Under the pieces are notes generated by a model. It made no database searches and was not told where the DNA came from. It was given only the letters and a program-made list of their open reading frames with translations. From contig CAAGMF010000184.1 in assembly GCA_900770895.1 (NCBI GenBank), positions 1 to 22,730 of the forward strand: a DNA stretch of 22,730 nucleotides. Reading direction: 5' to 3'. The DNA is from an uncultured Mitsuokella sp. (lineage in GTDB: Bacteria > Bacillota > Negativicutes > Selenomonadales > Selenomonadaceae). Both the position numbers and the translations under genes were made by a program. Positions 22,387 through 22,730 of this stretch are shown here, piece after piece; within the stretch, counting starts at the first letter, position 1; the number at the start of each line of letters is the position of its first letter.

Positions 22387-22730
22387 CCACCCAAGAAATC
22401 GTAGCGAAACTCTGGAACCTCTGCAACGTCCTGCGCGACGACGGTATCACCTACCACCAGTACGTCACCGAGCTCACCTACATCCTGTTTTTGAAAATGG
22501 CCAAAGAAACCGGTGCCGAGAAGTCCATCCCCGCCGCCTACCGCTGGGACGTGCTCACGCAGCACCGGGGTCTCGCCCTCAAGAAATACTACAAAGAGCT
22601 GCTCGAGCACCTCGGCTCCGACACCACCGGCCGCATTCAGGAGATCTACGCCGGCGCCTCCACGAGCATCGACGAGCCGAAGAACCTCGAGAAAATCATC
22701 ACGAGCATCGACGAGCTCGACTGGTTCTCC
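22383..22730 (+). CDS. hsdM: Type I restriction-modification methyltransferase M subunit, N-terminal part
   Basis: 116 codons are visible and the gene continues past the right edge. The sequence (MTTQEIVAKLWNLCNVLRDDGI, YHQYVTELTYILFLKMAKET, then YRWDVL and an ILEKIITSIDELDW-type end) is the helical HsdM N-terminal domain that contacts HsdS and DNA. The catalytic N6-adenine methylase motifs would lie beyond the window. The ATG at 22383 overlaps the hsdR TGA by 4 nt, with GGAGG about 9 nt upstream inside hsdR. An hsdS gene is expected downstream. Confidence 0.93.
   Translation, partial: MTTQEIVAKLWNLCNVLRDDGITYHQYVTELTYILFLKMAKETGAEKSIPAAYRWDVLTQHRGLALKKYYKELLEHLGSDTTGRIQEIYAGASTSIDEPKNLEKIITSIDELDWFS

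Noticed and set aside
1..22730. CRISPR arrays, tRNA or rRNA genes, transposases, integrases, phage genes
   Set aside because: No repeat-spacer pattern, cloverleaf or recognisable mobile-element protein was seen on either strand.

Overview
The window looks like chromosomal DNA of a strictly fermentative, anaerobic member of the Firmicutes. A Selenomonas/Mitsuokella/Megamonas-like Negativicute is my best guess. The basis is a class III ribonucleotide reductase, strong AGGAGG-type ribosome binding sites, TTGACA/TATAAT promoters, and generally GC-rich genes with many C- and G-ending codons. No rRNA, tRNA, CRISPR array, transposase or integrase was seen. The taxon call is inference from gene content and style, not a database match.

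Layout. (1) 1-1800, minus strand: a nearly complete NAD(P)-binding oxidoreductase behind a promoter with two 19-bp palindromes, and a uridine phosphorylase. (2) 1801-6760, plus strand: a visibly AT-richer island with a gene remnant followed by a tightly packed three-gene chaperone operon. It holds a small GrpE-like protein, an 831-aa Hsp70 with an extra domain, and a J-like protein without HPD and with a hydrophobic C-terminal hairpin, closed by a strong terminator. (3) 6761-13700, minus strand: Hsp20, a secreted protein, a 195-bp imperfect palindrome, RidA, an anaerobic NTP reductase (NrdD) whose C-terminal glycyl-radical segment is missing, a second Hsp20, and a membrane-anchored NagZ-type glycosidase. 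(4) 13770-16755, plus strand: a three-gene ABC importer (lipoprotein, permease, ATPase). (5) 16780-22730: an AT-richer P-loop ATPase on the minus strand, a small glutaredoxin-like protein, a compound palindromic repeat, then hsdR and the start of hsdM of a type I restriction-modification system that runs off the right edge.

How it fits together. Both Hsp20 genes share the same promoter architecture: three TTGAC-type units at exact 8-bp spacing over the -35 region, with a two-unit version upstream of uridine phosphorylase. This points to one regulator. The Hsp70 trio lacks this signal and lacks CIRCE, so it is probably not part of the ordinary heat-shock regulon. The candidates for under-described biology are the Hsp70/GrpE-like/J-like membrane chaperone operon, the NrdD lacking its radical glycine segment, the 8-bp-period operator, and the orphan ATPase beside the restriction locus.
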